A DNA stretch of 64,000 bases from Parabacteroides sp. AM08-6 (GCF_003473295.1 NZ_QRMP01000016.1:13339-77338); one strand, 5' to 3'; counted from the first letter of the stretch, positions 1 through 11,301 are shown. The notes: a model not told the origin generated them from the sequence alone. Translations and numbers: made by a program.

Positions 1-462
1 ATTAATGCTTTTTTCTTTTAACAACGAACTATATTCCCAACTATACATATTAGAAAGTTCTTGTACTATTTCTTTCGTGCTTACATCATTAATAAATACA
101 ATCAAATTATCATTCAACAATAAAGAATCTTCTCGTACTTGAAAATATGGAAATTTGGTCTGTACATTCCATTTAGTAATCTTATTTATATTAACATTAG
201 TATGGCCATCTGTATAAGCATTAACTCTTAACATCAAACGATTAAAATCTCTACAACTCATTGTATCTTTTATATTTAATAGAATACTTTGTCGCAATGA
301 ATCAAACTGAATAGCCGTATATTTCTTATAAAGATTTGGATGATATTTGTTCAACATCTCAAAATAATAATTAACATCAATCTTCATTTCATTAGGAGAT
401 AAATCCTGAGCATAAGAGACACAAATACTCATTAGAAATAAAAAAGAGACAACATATTTCAT
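1..462 (-). CDS. S41-peptidase-like exported protein, N-terminal part only
   Basis: The reading frame starts at ATG 462-460 and runs off the left edge, so 154 codons are visible with no stop. The N-terminus is a signal peptide (MKYVVSFLFLMSICVSYAQ). A helical stretch follows (NYYFEMLNKYHPNLYKKY), then a DGHT motif near residue 95, as seen in the N-terminal part of Bacteroidetes S41/Tsp-type peptidases just before the catalytic domain. The catalytic Ser/Lys region would lie outside the window, so the peptidase assignment is inferred from this short part. It is the last visible gene of a leftward cluster behind a Cys-rich peptide and two glycosyltransferases, which suggests a role in processing or handling that peptide. 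It could instead be a related non-catalytic protein. Confidence 0.6.
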   Translation of the reverse strand, partial: MKYVVSFLFLMSICVSYAQDLSPNEMKIDVNYYFEMLNKYHPNLYKKYTAIQFDSLRQSILLNIKDTMSCRDFNRLMLRVNAYTDGHTNVNINKITKWNVQTKFPYFQVREDSLLLNDNLIVFINDVSTKEIVQELSNMYSWEYSSLLKEKSIN

Positions 463-590
463 TACATTAATATTTATTTGTATCACAAAAATGTATCTGT
501 CATTAATGTTATAACGAATTTCATTCAAAACTTATTCATAAAGAAAAACATTTCTACTTATAATGACAGATACTCTAATATCAAACCCTA

Positions 591-932
591 TCAGGGCTTA
601 GGGATTGAAGGTTGAGCAAGAGTTACTTCTGGTACAGCAAGTGTTGGCACGGGAACTGTAGGCAATTCTACCGAAGCTAAAATACAAATAGCTGCTTTTG
701 GATTAGTACAAGGTTTATTATCCTGAGGACAATTACATTTTGAAAAATTAATACAAATACCATTCTTAGCACCTGGACAATAACCATTGTCATCCAAAAG
801 ATTGCCTCCCACAACTTTCCCCATCCTCATCGTATTCAGGGATTCTTCACTAAACAGCTCTACTGCTTCATCAAATACAATGTTCAGTTCAAGAGCCATT
901 CTTTCTTTGTTTTTTAATTCTTGGTCGTTCAT
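591..932 (-). CDS. Cys-rich double-glycine-leader peptide, candidate RiPP precursor
   Basis: A 113-residue protein without a signal peptide. Residues 1-43 look like a leader: acidic and helical, ending FSEESLNTMRMGKVVGG, which resembles the leader end of the GG-Bacteroidales natural product precursor family (TIGR04149-like). After Gly42-Gly43 comes a core with six Cys at 52, 60, 66, 68, 75 and 83, then a Pro/Val/Thr-rich tail (PTVPVPTLAVPEV) that could accept O-glycans. It has an unusually strong Shine-Dalgarno sequence (AAGGAGG, 944-938), rare in this phylum, which overlaps the stop region of the upstream glycosyltransferase. Two glycosyltransferases lie upstream in the same direction and an S41-like gene lies downstream. 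The precursor role is inferred from leader shape and context; no maturase or peptidase-ABC transporter is visible in the window. Confidence 0.65.
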   Translation of the reverse strand: MNDQELKNKERMALELNIVFDEAVELFSEESLNTMRMGKVVGGNLLDDNGYCPGAKNGICINFSKCNCPQDNKPCTNPKAAICILASVELPTVPVPTLAVPEVTLAQPSIPKP

Positions 933-946
933 ACAAACCTCCTTCT

Positions 947-1897
947 TTAAAAATTAGACATATATTTATGGATTTCTCCATTTGCTAACAGAAATTTATC
1001 TATTGAATGGTTGAATATTGTTTGATAATAAGAGGATTGTTCTTTAATAAACGACCTGTCTTCAACCATTTTACTTATAGCTTGCCTATATAATACCGGA
1101 ATTTGTTTTTCCCAATATTTAAACAACATATACTTCTCCGGCTGTGGTAAGAATAATTCTGCTACATAGAACTTATTGTAAAGAATATCTATATCTGCCG
1201 TTTTATAAGGAAAGTTAGTTCGATATATATGTCCGGCTCCGACGGACTTTAATAATTTGCATTTTCCACCCTCCATCCATACTTTCATTGAAATGAGCTG
1301 TTCATCCAATCCATAAGAACGCAATCCTTTTAATCCTCCCAAATATTTCCAGTAAGATTTATTGCAAGCATAAGCTGCTCCTAATACGCAAACAATATCT
1401 ACAACATTTTCCTCCGGATTCGGATCTTTTGTATTCCACTTAGCCCGCATATCACCATTCTCTGAAAGGTCTATATAGGCACCATATGTTGTAACCTTGT
1501 CTGTTTCAATCACATCGTATCCATCTGTGTCTTTTTTAAAGGAAATTGATTGACAACAAAGTAACGCCCGTCCATCTTTATACAATTCTTGAACTATTAA
1601 CTCGACCCAATCATTCTGAAAAAAACGCATATGTCCATCCAGAAGTAAAAAGAACTCCGTAGGACAATTCTCTACTGCTTCATCTCTTGAAGCAGCAACC
1701 CCTTTTCTTTCCGAATGACAAATATAAGCTGCATCAAACTTATCCGCCACAGCCTTATAATCATATCCATCTTCCGACGCATCATTTATCAACATGATAT
1801 TGATTTTATCACTTGCCGTATCCCGAAGATTTTTTACTGTATTATATACTTCTTCTCCTTCGTTCAAAAATGGTATAATCACTGTCAACTCTTTCAT
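947..1897 (-). CDS. GT-A glycosyltransferase resembling polypeptide GalNAc-transferases
   Basis: A 316-residue soluble GT-A enzyme. The N-terminal nucleotide-sugar fold is clear (LTVIIPFLNEGEEVYNTV, then INDAS at 38-42). Instead of the usual DxD it has DGH at residues 87-89, followed by a GL-DEQLISMKVWMEGGK segment (about 196-212) and VGAGHIYR with His223. This arrangement (DxH, a G-x-E/D-x-x-x-S-x-x-x-W-M-x-G-G block, then V-G-H-x-x-R) is the layout of the animal polypeptide GalNAc-transferases (GT27), where DxH and the late His bind Mn2+. All three presumed metal ligands are present. It lies 6 bp after the upstream glycosyltransferase gene and its stop overlaps the ribosome binding site of the Cys-rich peptide gene, so that peptide is the obvious candidate acceptor (inference). 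The sugar used is unknown. Confidence 0.8.
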   Translation of the reverse strand: MKELTVIIPFLNEGEEVYNTVKNLRDTASDKINIMLINDASEDGYDYKAVADKFDAAYICHSERKGVAASRDEAVENCPTEFFLLLDGHMRFFQNDWVELIVQELYKDGRALLCCQSISFKKDTDGYDVIETDKVTTYGAYIDLSENGDMRAKWNTKDPNPEENVVDIVCVLGAAYACNKSYWKYLGGLKGLRSYGLDEQLISMKVWMEGGKCKLLKSVGAGHIYRTNFPYKTADIDILYNKFYVAELFLPQPEKYMLFKYWEKQIPVLYRQAISKMVEDRSFIKEQSSYYQTIFNHSIDKFLLANGEIHKYMSNF

Positions 1898-1903
1898 AGC
1901 ATA

Positions 1904-2719
1904 TCAAATTTTCATTAAATAGGACACCAATTGACAATAATCCTTTATAGTCAAAACATTACGAATATAAAGGTCATATAACAAATCACAAACTGGCACA
2001 ACATTATTATACTTTACATTATCACGCTTCAACAAATATCGGATAATCTCTTGACGGATAACAAATGAATTTTCAATCATTTGCATATTATTCACCGTGC
2101 TAATCTGCTGTTCATGAATACGATAATAATTCAAAACTCGTGGTAGATTCGACAATTTACCGCCAGCTAACACGATATCAACCCAAAGTTTATAATCTTC
2201 TGCATAAATATATTCCTGTTTATAACGAATTTGATAAAAATCTAAAAAGTCTTTTCTCATCATCCCCACTGCAAAGCAATTATAATCTATAAAACCATTT
2301 TCTATTTCATCGGAATCCAATAATTGAGGCATATATTTTCCACTTCCATATCCAAACCGCTCAAACCCGGCACCACAAGCCGCTATATCTTCATTATTTT
2401 CTAAATAATTATACTGGACCAATAATCTATCCTTATGCATCTTATCATCGGCGTCCATTCTGATAACATATTTACCGACAGCCTGCTCCAAGCCGATATT
2501 CAAAGTTTGAATAAAATCATGATGATTGTCAATCACACGTATACGTTCATCCGAAAAACCTTGAGCGATTTGCAGACTTTTATCAGTGGAGCCGTCATTA
2601 ATCAGAATCAATTCAAAATCTCGAAAAGACTGTTCCAAAACACTTTGTATCGATTCCGAAAGATAGGACTCAACATTATAAAAAGGTATATACACGGATA
2701 TAGAAAGTTTCTTTTCCAT
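1904..2719 (-). CDS. Family 2 glycosyltransferase
   Basis: A typical GT2 enzyme of about 271 residues. It has an N-terminal IPFYNVESYLSESIQSVL helix, the nucleotide-binding NDGSTD motif, the metal-binding RMDADD motif near residue 90, and the acceptor-side EDYKLW block, where the Asp is the likely base. There is no membrane segment, so it should act in the cytoplasm. The ATG at 2719 is preferred over a TTG 12 bases upstream. It is the first gene of the leftward cluster, and the next glycosyltransferase follows after 6 bp. Together they could build a short glycan on the small peptide encoded downstream, or they could decorate another cell-surface product. Donor and acceptor cannot be told from sequence. 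Confidence 0.88.
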   Translation of the reverse strand: MEKKLSISVYIPFYNVESYLSESIQSVLEQSFRDFELILINDGSTDKSLQIAQGFSDERIRVIDNHHDFIQTLNIGLEQAVGKYVIRMDADDKMHKDRLLVQYNYLENNEDIAACGAGFERFGYGSGKYMPQLLDSDEIENGFIDYNCFAVGMMRKDFLDFYQIRYKQEYIYAEDYKLWVDIVLAGGKLSNLPRVLNYYRIHEQQISTVNNMQMIENSFVIRQEIIRYLLKRDNVKYNNVVPVCDLLYDLYIRNVLTIKDYCQLVSYLMKI

Positions 2720-3053
2720 AAGTAAAGACAATAGATTAGGTTATCATTCTTCACAAAATCAACAAATCAATCCTTATTTTTCATCGCCTGTAAATGTAAC
2801 GCTTATATTGTATACAACAAAAAAAGAATCCTTGATTTTCATATATAAAACATTATTTAACACCATCATTCTCGAATCCCCTATTTTTGTAATCTGTATA
2901 TTGCAAAAACCCAATCGTTACGACTCCATCACAATGTACACCCCTTGATATAAAACCTCACAAATCAAATTTTCCATTCATTTCTTTATCAAAGGCAATC
3001 GGCAAAAACAGCAAATAATCAAGGTGAAATGAACAATTTGCCTCTTTCTGTTG
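2720..3053. other. AT-rich intergenic stretch without recognised gene
   Basis: This non-coding stretch separates the leftward glycosyltransferase cluster from the rightward HU-like operon. It should hold the promoter of the glycosyltransferase operon, but no clear TAnnTTTG box was found on the minus strand. No RNA gene or relic was recognised. Confidence 0.5.
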
Positions 3054-3061
3054 TATCTTTG
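3054..3061 (+). promoter_or_regulatory. Candidate -7 promoter box of the HU-like operon
   Basis: TATCTTTG matches the Bacteroidetes -7 consensus TAnnTTTG exactly. A TTTG at 3037-3040 is closer than the usual -33 spacing, so the upstream element is uncertain. If used, transcription would start near 3068 and the tandem palindromes at 3077-3164 would lie in a leader of about 190 nt before the HU-like gene. Confidence 0.5.
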
Positions 3062-3076
3062 CAGCCGTTCGATTTG

Positions 3077-3164
3077 CCTTTCGATAATTGTCGTAAGGCC
3101 TTACGACGGTTATCGAAAGGTCTTACCACAATTGTCAAAAGGCCTTACGACAATTATCGAAAGA
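3077..3164. repeat. Two adjacent 44-bp palindromes
   Basis: The first palindrome (3077-3120) has arms cctttcgataattgtcgtaa and ttacgacggttatcgaaagg around a central ggcc, with two mismatches. The second (3121-3164) is the same sequence family, more degenerate in its left arm, again centred on ggcc. They are directly adjacent and probably lie in the 5' leader of the HU-like operon, where each could form a long RNA hairpin. They could also be a DNA-binding site array. A 71-codon open frame across them is a by-product of the repeats. Confidence 0.8.
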
Positions 3165-3259
3165 CGATTAGCCGGGCAACAAAATCCGAATACATCCCGG
3201 CTAAGGCGAATAAGCTTGCATCTATTTTAAAATTATTCAGGTAACAAACATTAGTATAT

Positions 3260-3850
3260 ATGGCTATAAAATTCAGCGTACACCAGACTCCGCAACCGAA
3301 AGACCGCAAAGAGGAAGCACTCTGCCACGCACGCGCAATTCCTAACGGAACAAAGAGAATGGATGACATTTGCGCACTCATCTGCGAACGGGGGTCTATT
3401 TCGTCGGCCGACGTAAAGGCGGTGTTGGACTCGCTGGTATGGGTAATCAGGCTGTCACTGGAATACGGGGACCATGTGGAACTGGAAGAGTTAGGGCATT
3501 TCTCGCCTTCGCTCCGCAGCCGGAAGTTGCCGAACGGGAAATTTACCGTGTCGGTGGACGGCGTGAACTTCCGCTGCTCGGAAAAACTGAAAAATCAGCT
3601 CAAATATGTAAAACTTGAAAAAGGAAAAGAGACGGCCGGTTATTTGCCGAAAGAACGGAAAAACCGGATGGTGGATTACCTGAAACGTAACGAGACGATT
3701 ACGACTCCGATTTATGCCGCATTGAATGCTTGTTCCCATTACAGGGCCAAGGCCGACCTCGACCAATATATCAAAGAAAACGTGATTGTACGTGTCGGGA
3801 GCAGCACGCATGTGAGTTATTTATTGACTGAAAATGTAAACAGAGAATAA
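3260..3850 (+). CDS. HU-like DNA-binding protein (Bacteroidetes histone-like family)
   Basis: A 196-residue protein that starts MAIKFSVHQTPQPKDRKEEALCHARAIPNGTKRMDDICALI and carries the HU-type helical dimer and beta-arm pattern to about residue 120 (VELEELGHFSPSLRSRKLPNGKFTVSVDGVNFRCSEKLK). This is the longer HU-related family common in Bacteroidales. The C-terminal 70 residues look like a helix-turn-helix extension (RMVDYLKRNETITTPIYAALNACSHYRAKADLDQYIKENVI). It is the first gene of a rightward run with the DUF4105 protein 3 bp downstream. The long leader with two palindromes suggests post-transcriptional or autoregulatory control (inference). Confidence 0.85.
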   Translation: MAIKFSVHQTPQPKDRKEEALCHARAIPNGTKRMDDICALICERGSISSADVKAVLDSLVWVIRLSLEYGDHVELEELGHFSPSLRSRKLPNGKFTVSVDGVNFRCSEKLKNQLKYVKLEKGKETAGYLPKERKNRMVDYLKRNETITTPIYAALNACSHYRAKADLDQYIKENVIVRVGSSTHVSYLLTENVNRE

Positions 3851-3853
3851 TCA

Positions 3854-5062
3854 ATGAAAAAAAGCATCTTCCTTTTCCTCCTGTTATTCACGCTCCCTGC
3901 GCTCCGGGCGGAAATCATCCGGATGAGCAATAATGCCCAAATCAGTTTACTGACGGCGGGCGCATCCGAGGAAGCGGTATTCACAGTCTACGGGCACACG
4001 GCTATCCGGGTGAGAGATACGGTATTGATTCGGGATTCGTTGCAGAAGATAGATGTTGTCTTCAATTACGGAGTTTTCGATTTCTCGAAACCGAACTTTA
4101 TTTACCGTTTTGCCAAAGGAGATACGGATTATATGTTGGGAGTACGGGATTTCCGGGATTTCATACTCGAATATGCAATGCGGGGCAGCGAGGTGACCGA
4201 ACAGGTGCTGAACCTCGACTCGATTGAAAAGAACAAGGTCTGGGAGGCGCTCGTCATCAATAGTCTCCCCCAAAACCGGGTGTACCGGTATAATTTCTTC
4301 TTCGATAATTGCGCGACGCGACCGGCTGCGGTTTTCGAGAAAAGCACAAACGGACAAATCCATTATCAACCGCCTTATCAGGAACAGACCTTCCGTGAGC
4401 TGATAAATTATGCCATGCGCAACAAACCCTGGCTTATCTTCGGATGCGACCTGGCACTGGGCAGCCCGACAGACCGGACGGCTACCACACGCGAAATGAT
4501 GTTTCTGCCGACTTACCTGAAAGAGGCGTTCGGGACGGCTACCATTATCGGACCGGATGGAAGTTCGCGGAAGTTGGTTGCTTCCACTCACCTGTTGACG
4601 GAAGAAATCGAAGAGGATGACACGGCGACATGGGGCGACTTTTTTAGCCCGTTACTCTGTTGTTGGGCATTTTTCTTTCTTGTGCTGGCCATTACTTTCA
4701 GTGAATGGCGCCGGAAAACATACTTCCGGATTGTGGACTGTTTATTGTTTTTCATCGCCGGAATCGGAGGCGTAGTCTTGTTTTTCCTCTGTTTCGTCTC
4801 CACTCATCCGAGTATCTGGCCGAACTGGTCGGTGGTGTGGTTGCAACCTTTCGATTTGGTCGCTGTTATTTTGTTTGCAGTAAAAAAGTTCAGAAAGGCT
4901 GCATATTGCTATCATTTTATTAACTTTGCGGCGCTTACGCTCATGCTGATAGGCTGGCATTTCATTCCACAGCACTTAAATCCGGCATTTATCCCGCTGG
5001 TAATGAGCCTTTGGCTGCGTTCGGGATATGGCGTATATAGAAAAATATGGAACATCGGGTAA
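3854..5062 (+). CDS. DUF4105 (Lnb-type) membrane-anchored protein
   Basis: A 402-residue protein with a signal peptide (MKKSIFLFLLLFTLPALRA) and a DUF4105 domain over residues 20-230. The domain shows FTVYGHTAIRV near residue 45, FNYGVFDF, and FFFDNCATRP near residue 150; the His and Cys in these motifs are the conserved pair of the family, which is related to the lipoprotein N-acyltransferase Lnb N-terminal domain. The C-terminal third holds four to five hydrophobic helices from about residue 270 (SPLLCCWAFFFLVLAITF and later segments), so the domain should face the periplasm on a membrane base. The gene overlaps the next gene by 16 bases. A role in lipoprotein or envelope modification is inferred from the family only. 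Confidence 0.8.
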   Translation: MKKSIFLFLLLFTLPALRAEIIRMSNNAQISLLTAGASEEAVFTVYGHTAIRVRDTVLIRDSLQKIDVVFNYGVFDFSKPNFIYRFAKGDTDYMLGVRDFRDFILEYAMRGSEVTEQVLNLDSIEKNKVWEALVINSLPQNRVYRYNFFFDNCATRPAAVFEKSTNGQIHYQPPYQEQTFRELINYAMRNKPWLIFGCDLALGSPTDRTATTREMMFLPTYLKEAFGTATIIGPDGSSRKLVASTHLLTEEIEEDDTATWGDFFSPLLCCWAFFFLVLAITFSEWRRKTYFRIVDCLLFFIAGIGGVVLFFLCFVSTHPSIWPNWSVVWLQPFDLVAVILFAVKKFRKAAYCYHFINFAALTLMLIGWHFIPQHLNPAFIPLVMSLWLRSGYGVYRKIWNIG

Positions 5063-6648
5063 GAAAAATATTATCATCACTCATCGCAATTCTGGTTGTC
5101 ACCAACTTAGAGGCACAGCAACACACCCCTAAATTAGTGGTTTGCATCACTGTGGACCAGTTGAGGGGCGATTATATCGAATACTTTTACAACACGTTCG
5201 GCGAACGTGGTTTCAAACGGTTGATGAATGAAGGATTGGTGTACAGCAACATCCGGTTCGAATTTTCCGACATCGACCAGGCAAGCGCTTTCGCCACCCT
5301 GTTTACCGGGAGCAATCCCAACTATAACGGTATTTCAGGAAAGAAAACGTATGATTTCGAGAAAGATCAGGAAGTTTCCATCCTGAACGACCCGGAATAT
5401 CTGGGTAATTACACGAAGGAACATTATTCCCCGCGAAAGCTGTTCAGCTCGACTATCGGGGACGAACTGAAAATCGCCTCCAACGGCAGAAGTGACGTGT
5501 ATTCCATCGCTCCCGACCCTGAAAGTGCCATTCTTTCGGCAGGCCATGCGGCAAATGGGGCTTTCTGGATGGACGATTACAATGGGAAGTGGGCTACCAC
5601 GACTTTCTACAAAGGCATCCCTTGGTATGTGGACCGCTATAACAATGGTCCCGAATCGCTTTCGACACGTCTGGAGCAGATGGTGTGGACTCCTTCGCTT
5701 CCACTCGACAAATTCAACGCGTTTCCTTATGTGCTGGATGACGTGTCCTATAAATATACGTTTAAGGAAAACACAAAAGAGTGTTTCTTCAATCTGAAAA
5801 CATCCCCTTTTATCAATAAGGAAATCAACCGGTTGGCACTCCAGTTCCTTGAATACGGGGCTTTCGGCACACGAAGTTGTCCGGATATGCTTTCCATCAC
5901 ATACTACGCCGGCAACTACCGGGGGAACATGAGTAAGGAATATACGCGTGAAATACAGGATACGTACTATCAGTTGGACAAAGACCTTGAACAGTTGTTA
6001 GATAAAATAGACAAAAAGGTGGGTCTTGCCAATACATTGATTGTACTCACCGGTTCGGGGTATTACAAGAGCGAAGAACAATATCCCGACGGATTGTTCC
6101 TGACAAACGGTGAATTTTATCCGAAACGTTGTCTCGCCTTGCTGAATATGTATCTGATGGCCATCTACGGACAGCAGACGAATTGGGTTACAGGTTTCTA
6201 CAACAACCAGATATTCCTGAACCGGAAAGCGATAGAAGAGGCTAAGCTGGAACTGGCAGCCGTACAGGACAAAGCGGCTGAATTCCTTCGCGAATTCAGT
6301 GGCGTGCAGCATGTTGTAACGGAGAATGTTCTGCGTTCCGGGACTTGGAACGAACAGACTTCCGACTATTTGCAAGGAACACATCTTTCTACACGGGGTG
6401 ATTTGATTATCGAATTGCAACCGGGTTGGCTGATTAACAACGAGAACTCGAAAGAAAAAGTCAAATTAATACGAAACAACGCAGTTATTACCCCACTGGT
6501 ATTTATGGGCAACGGCATCAAACCGGAACGTATTTACCGTGAAGTGAAAGCCACAGAGGTAGCCCCCACGGTAACCCATGTGCTGAGAATCAGGCCGCCG
6601 AATGCGTCTACCAGCCTGCCGTTAAGGGAACTGACCGTCAACAAATGA
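5047..6648 (+). CDS. Alkaline-phosphatase-superfamily protein with degenerate active site
   Basis: A 533-residue protein with a signal peptide ending near LEAQ. The fold matches PafA-type phosphatases: KLVVCITVDQLRGDY with Asp37 as first metal ligand, FATLFTGSNPNYNGISG, an SAGHAANGAFW block, and late LVFMGNGI. The residues needed for catalysis are replaced. The nucleophile Thr position falls at Gln78 (DQASAF), the D-x-x-G-H metal pair is N290-Y-R-G-N294, and the T-A-D-H-G pair is T-G-S337-G338-Y. Only the first Asp remains, so phosphatase activity is unlikely and a binding or structural role is more plausible. It overlaps the DUF4105 gene and precedes secA. The residue mapping is by eye against the family pattern. 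Confidence 0.8.
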   Translation: MEHRVRKILSSLIAILVVTNLEAQQHTPKLVVCITVDQLRGDYIEYFYNTFGERGFKRLMNEGLVYSNIRFEFSDIDQASAFATLFTGSNPNYNGISGKKTYDFEKDQEVSILNDPEYLGNYTKEHYSPRKLFSSTIGDELKIASNGRSDVYSIAPDPESAILSAGHAANGAFWMDDYNGKWATTTFYKGIPWYVDRYNNGPESLSTRLEQMVWTPSLPLDKFNAFPYVLDDVSYKYTFKENTKECFFNLKTSPFINKEINRLALQFLEYGAFGTRSCPDMLSITYYAGNYRGNMSKEYTREIQDTYYQLDKDLEQLLDKIDKKVGLANTLIVLTGSGYYKSEEQYPDGLFLTNGEFYPKRCLALLNMYLMAIYGQQTNWVTGFYNNQIFLNRKAIEEAKLELAAVQDKAAEFLREFSGVQHVVTENVLRSGTWNEQTSDYLQGTHLSTRGDLIIELQPGWLINNENSKEKVKLIRNNAVITPLVFMGNGIKPERIYREVKATEVAPTVTHVLRIRPPNASTSLPLRELTVNK

Positions 6649-6733
6649 CAATTGACAGTCAGTCATGCGTAGGTTATATATAAAGCCACGCATCCATACT
6701 CTTTCTATCTAATAAAATTAAAACAAATATATC

Positions 6734-10069
<3,336 letters not shown>

Positions 10070-10094
10070 AACCTTTCCGGCTTACAATAAGACA

Positions 10095-10130
10095 AAAGGC
10101 GACCCGGCAGACAGGTCGCCTTTGTTATTT
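10095..10130 (+). terminator. Rho-independent terminator after secA
   Basis: Stem aaaggcgacc (10095-10104) pairs perfectly with ggtcgccttt (10114-10123), with a 9-base loop and a T-rich tail (gttatttt). Confidence 0.85.
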
Positions 10131-10224
10131 TAACACCTCTTATTTGCAAAAACAGCCCTTTTCGATAACAATTTATCAGATTATTCGTATATTGTAGGCC
10201 AATAATCATCTAAAAACTACCACT

Positions 10225-10338
10225 ATGATAATCGGAATTCCCAAAGAGATTAAGAACAACGAGAACCACGTGGCACTTACTCCCGCCGGTACAAAAGGTA
10301 TCCGCTTGTTTTATGAAATAAGCACCTTTTTCATGTAA
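10225..10338 (+). pseudogene. ald: 5' remnant of alanine dehydrogenase
   Basis: ATG 10225 opens a 37-codon frame beginning MIIGIPKEIKNNENHVALTP and continuing AGTKG, the standard N-terminus of alanine dehydrogenase. After about codon 25 the sequence turns into unrelated residues (IRLFYEISTFFM) and stops at 10336-10338. The intact enzyme is about 370 residues, so over 90 percent is gone. A hairpin with a T-run at 10400-10440 may be the terminator of the former gene, consistent with an internal deletion. The remaining start and leader may still be transcribed. Confidence 0.85.
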
Positions 10339-10399
10339 ATAGGATTAAAGGCTATTAATTGTATTCAACAGATATTAAGTAAAAATCCTGTGAAATAGA

Positions 10400-10440
10400 A
10401 AAGAGGTAAAAGGTTCAAATACTCCGCACCTCTTTTTTTA
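10400..10440 (+). terminator. Rho-independent terminator after the ald remnant
   Basis: Stem aaagaggt (10400-10407) pairs with acctcttt (10428-10435) and is followed by a T-run. It lies about 60 bp after the alanine dehydrogenase remnant. Confidence 0.7.
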
Positions 10441-10548
10441 CAATGTTTCCGTTTTCTTTATAAATCTAAAAAAAAGCAAAAAGCTATTGTTTCTATCGGG
10501 ACACTTACTACCTTAGTGCGCATTAATACAAAATTACATTTAATCACC

Positions 10549-11283
10549 ATGAAGAAAATTGTTTTATTATTGGCTTTCTGCCTGAGTATCGGTAATTTAT
10601 TTGCACAAGATGCAAACGCAGACAAATTGCGTGAAGAAGGAGATGCAGCCATGCAAGCTAAAAATTACGAAGAAGCTGCAACAAAGTACAGCGAGTATTT
10701 AAAACTTACCAACTATGAGGATGCGGACCGTATATTCAATTGTGGGTTTGCAGCATTCAATGCTAAAAAGTATGATGATGCTGTAAAATTCTACGATATG
10801 TCCATCCAGAAAAAAAACAATGTGGATAATGCCTATGTCGGCAAAGCAATGTCACTCCGCAACCTGGATAAAGCGGAAGAATTCTGTTCAACCGTGGAAG
10901 CCGGCTTAGCTGTAAACCCTAAAAACGTTAATCTGGAAAAAATACTTTACGGATATTGCATGAAACAAGGACAGGCTGCCCAAAAAGCAGGTAAACTGGA
11001 TAAAGCAGAAGAATTGTTTAAGGATGTACTGGTTGTAAACGACGTAAAATATAAAGGTAATGCGCTTTATAGCCTTGGCGTTATGTTCTACAACGACGGA
11101 GCTAAAATCCTGGCAAGTGCGACTCCTCTCGCAACTTCAGATGCAGACAAATACAGCAAAGAAAAAGCGAAAGCAGATGCACAGATGGCTAAAGCAAAAG
11201 GATACTTGGAACAAGCCCTCAAACTTAATCCGGAAGATGCTAATTCCAAAAAAATTCTGGATGCAATCAATGCAGCAAAATAA
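10549..11283 (+). CDS. Exported TPR-repeat protein
   Basis: A 244-residue protein starting at ATG 10549 with a clear signal peptide (MKKIVLLLAFCLSIGNLFAQ); a GTG 33 bases upstream in the same frame is less likely because it would bury the signal. The mature part consists of tetratricopeptide-type helix pairs (LREEGDAAMQAKNYEEAATKY, FNCGFAAFNAKKYDDAVKFY, GQAAQKAGKLDKAEELFKDV, AKGYLEQALKLNPEDANSKK). It should act as a periplasmic protein-interaction scaffold. It has its own terminator and stands alone between the ald remnant and the convergent rseP operon. The partner is unknown. Confidence 0.85.
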   Translation: MKKIVLLLAFCLSIGNLFAQDANADKLREEGDAAMQAKNYEEAATKYSEYLKLTNYEDADRIFNCGFAAFNAKKYDDAVKFYDMSIQKKNNVDNAYVGKAMSLRNLDKAEEFCSTVEAGLAVNPKNVNLEKILYGYCMKQGQAAQKAGKLDKAEELFKDVLVVNDVKYKGNALYSLGVMFYNDGAKILASATPLATSDADKYSKEKAKADAQMAKAKGYLEQALKLNPEDANSKKILDAINAAK

Positions 11284-11301
11284 AACAAAAGACATCCAAA
11301 A

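Noticed and set aside
3029..3244. 71-codon rightward open frame
   Set aside because: It runs through the two palindromes and its composition follows the repeat sequence; it looks like a leader, not a gene.
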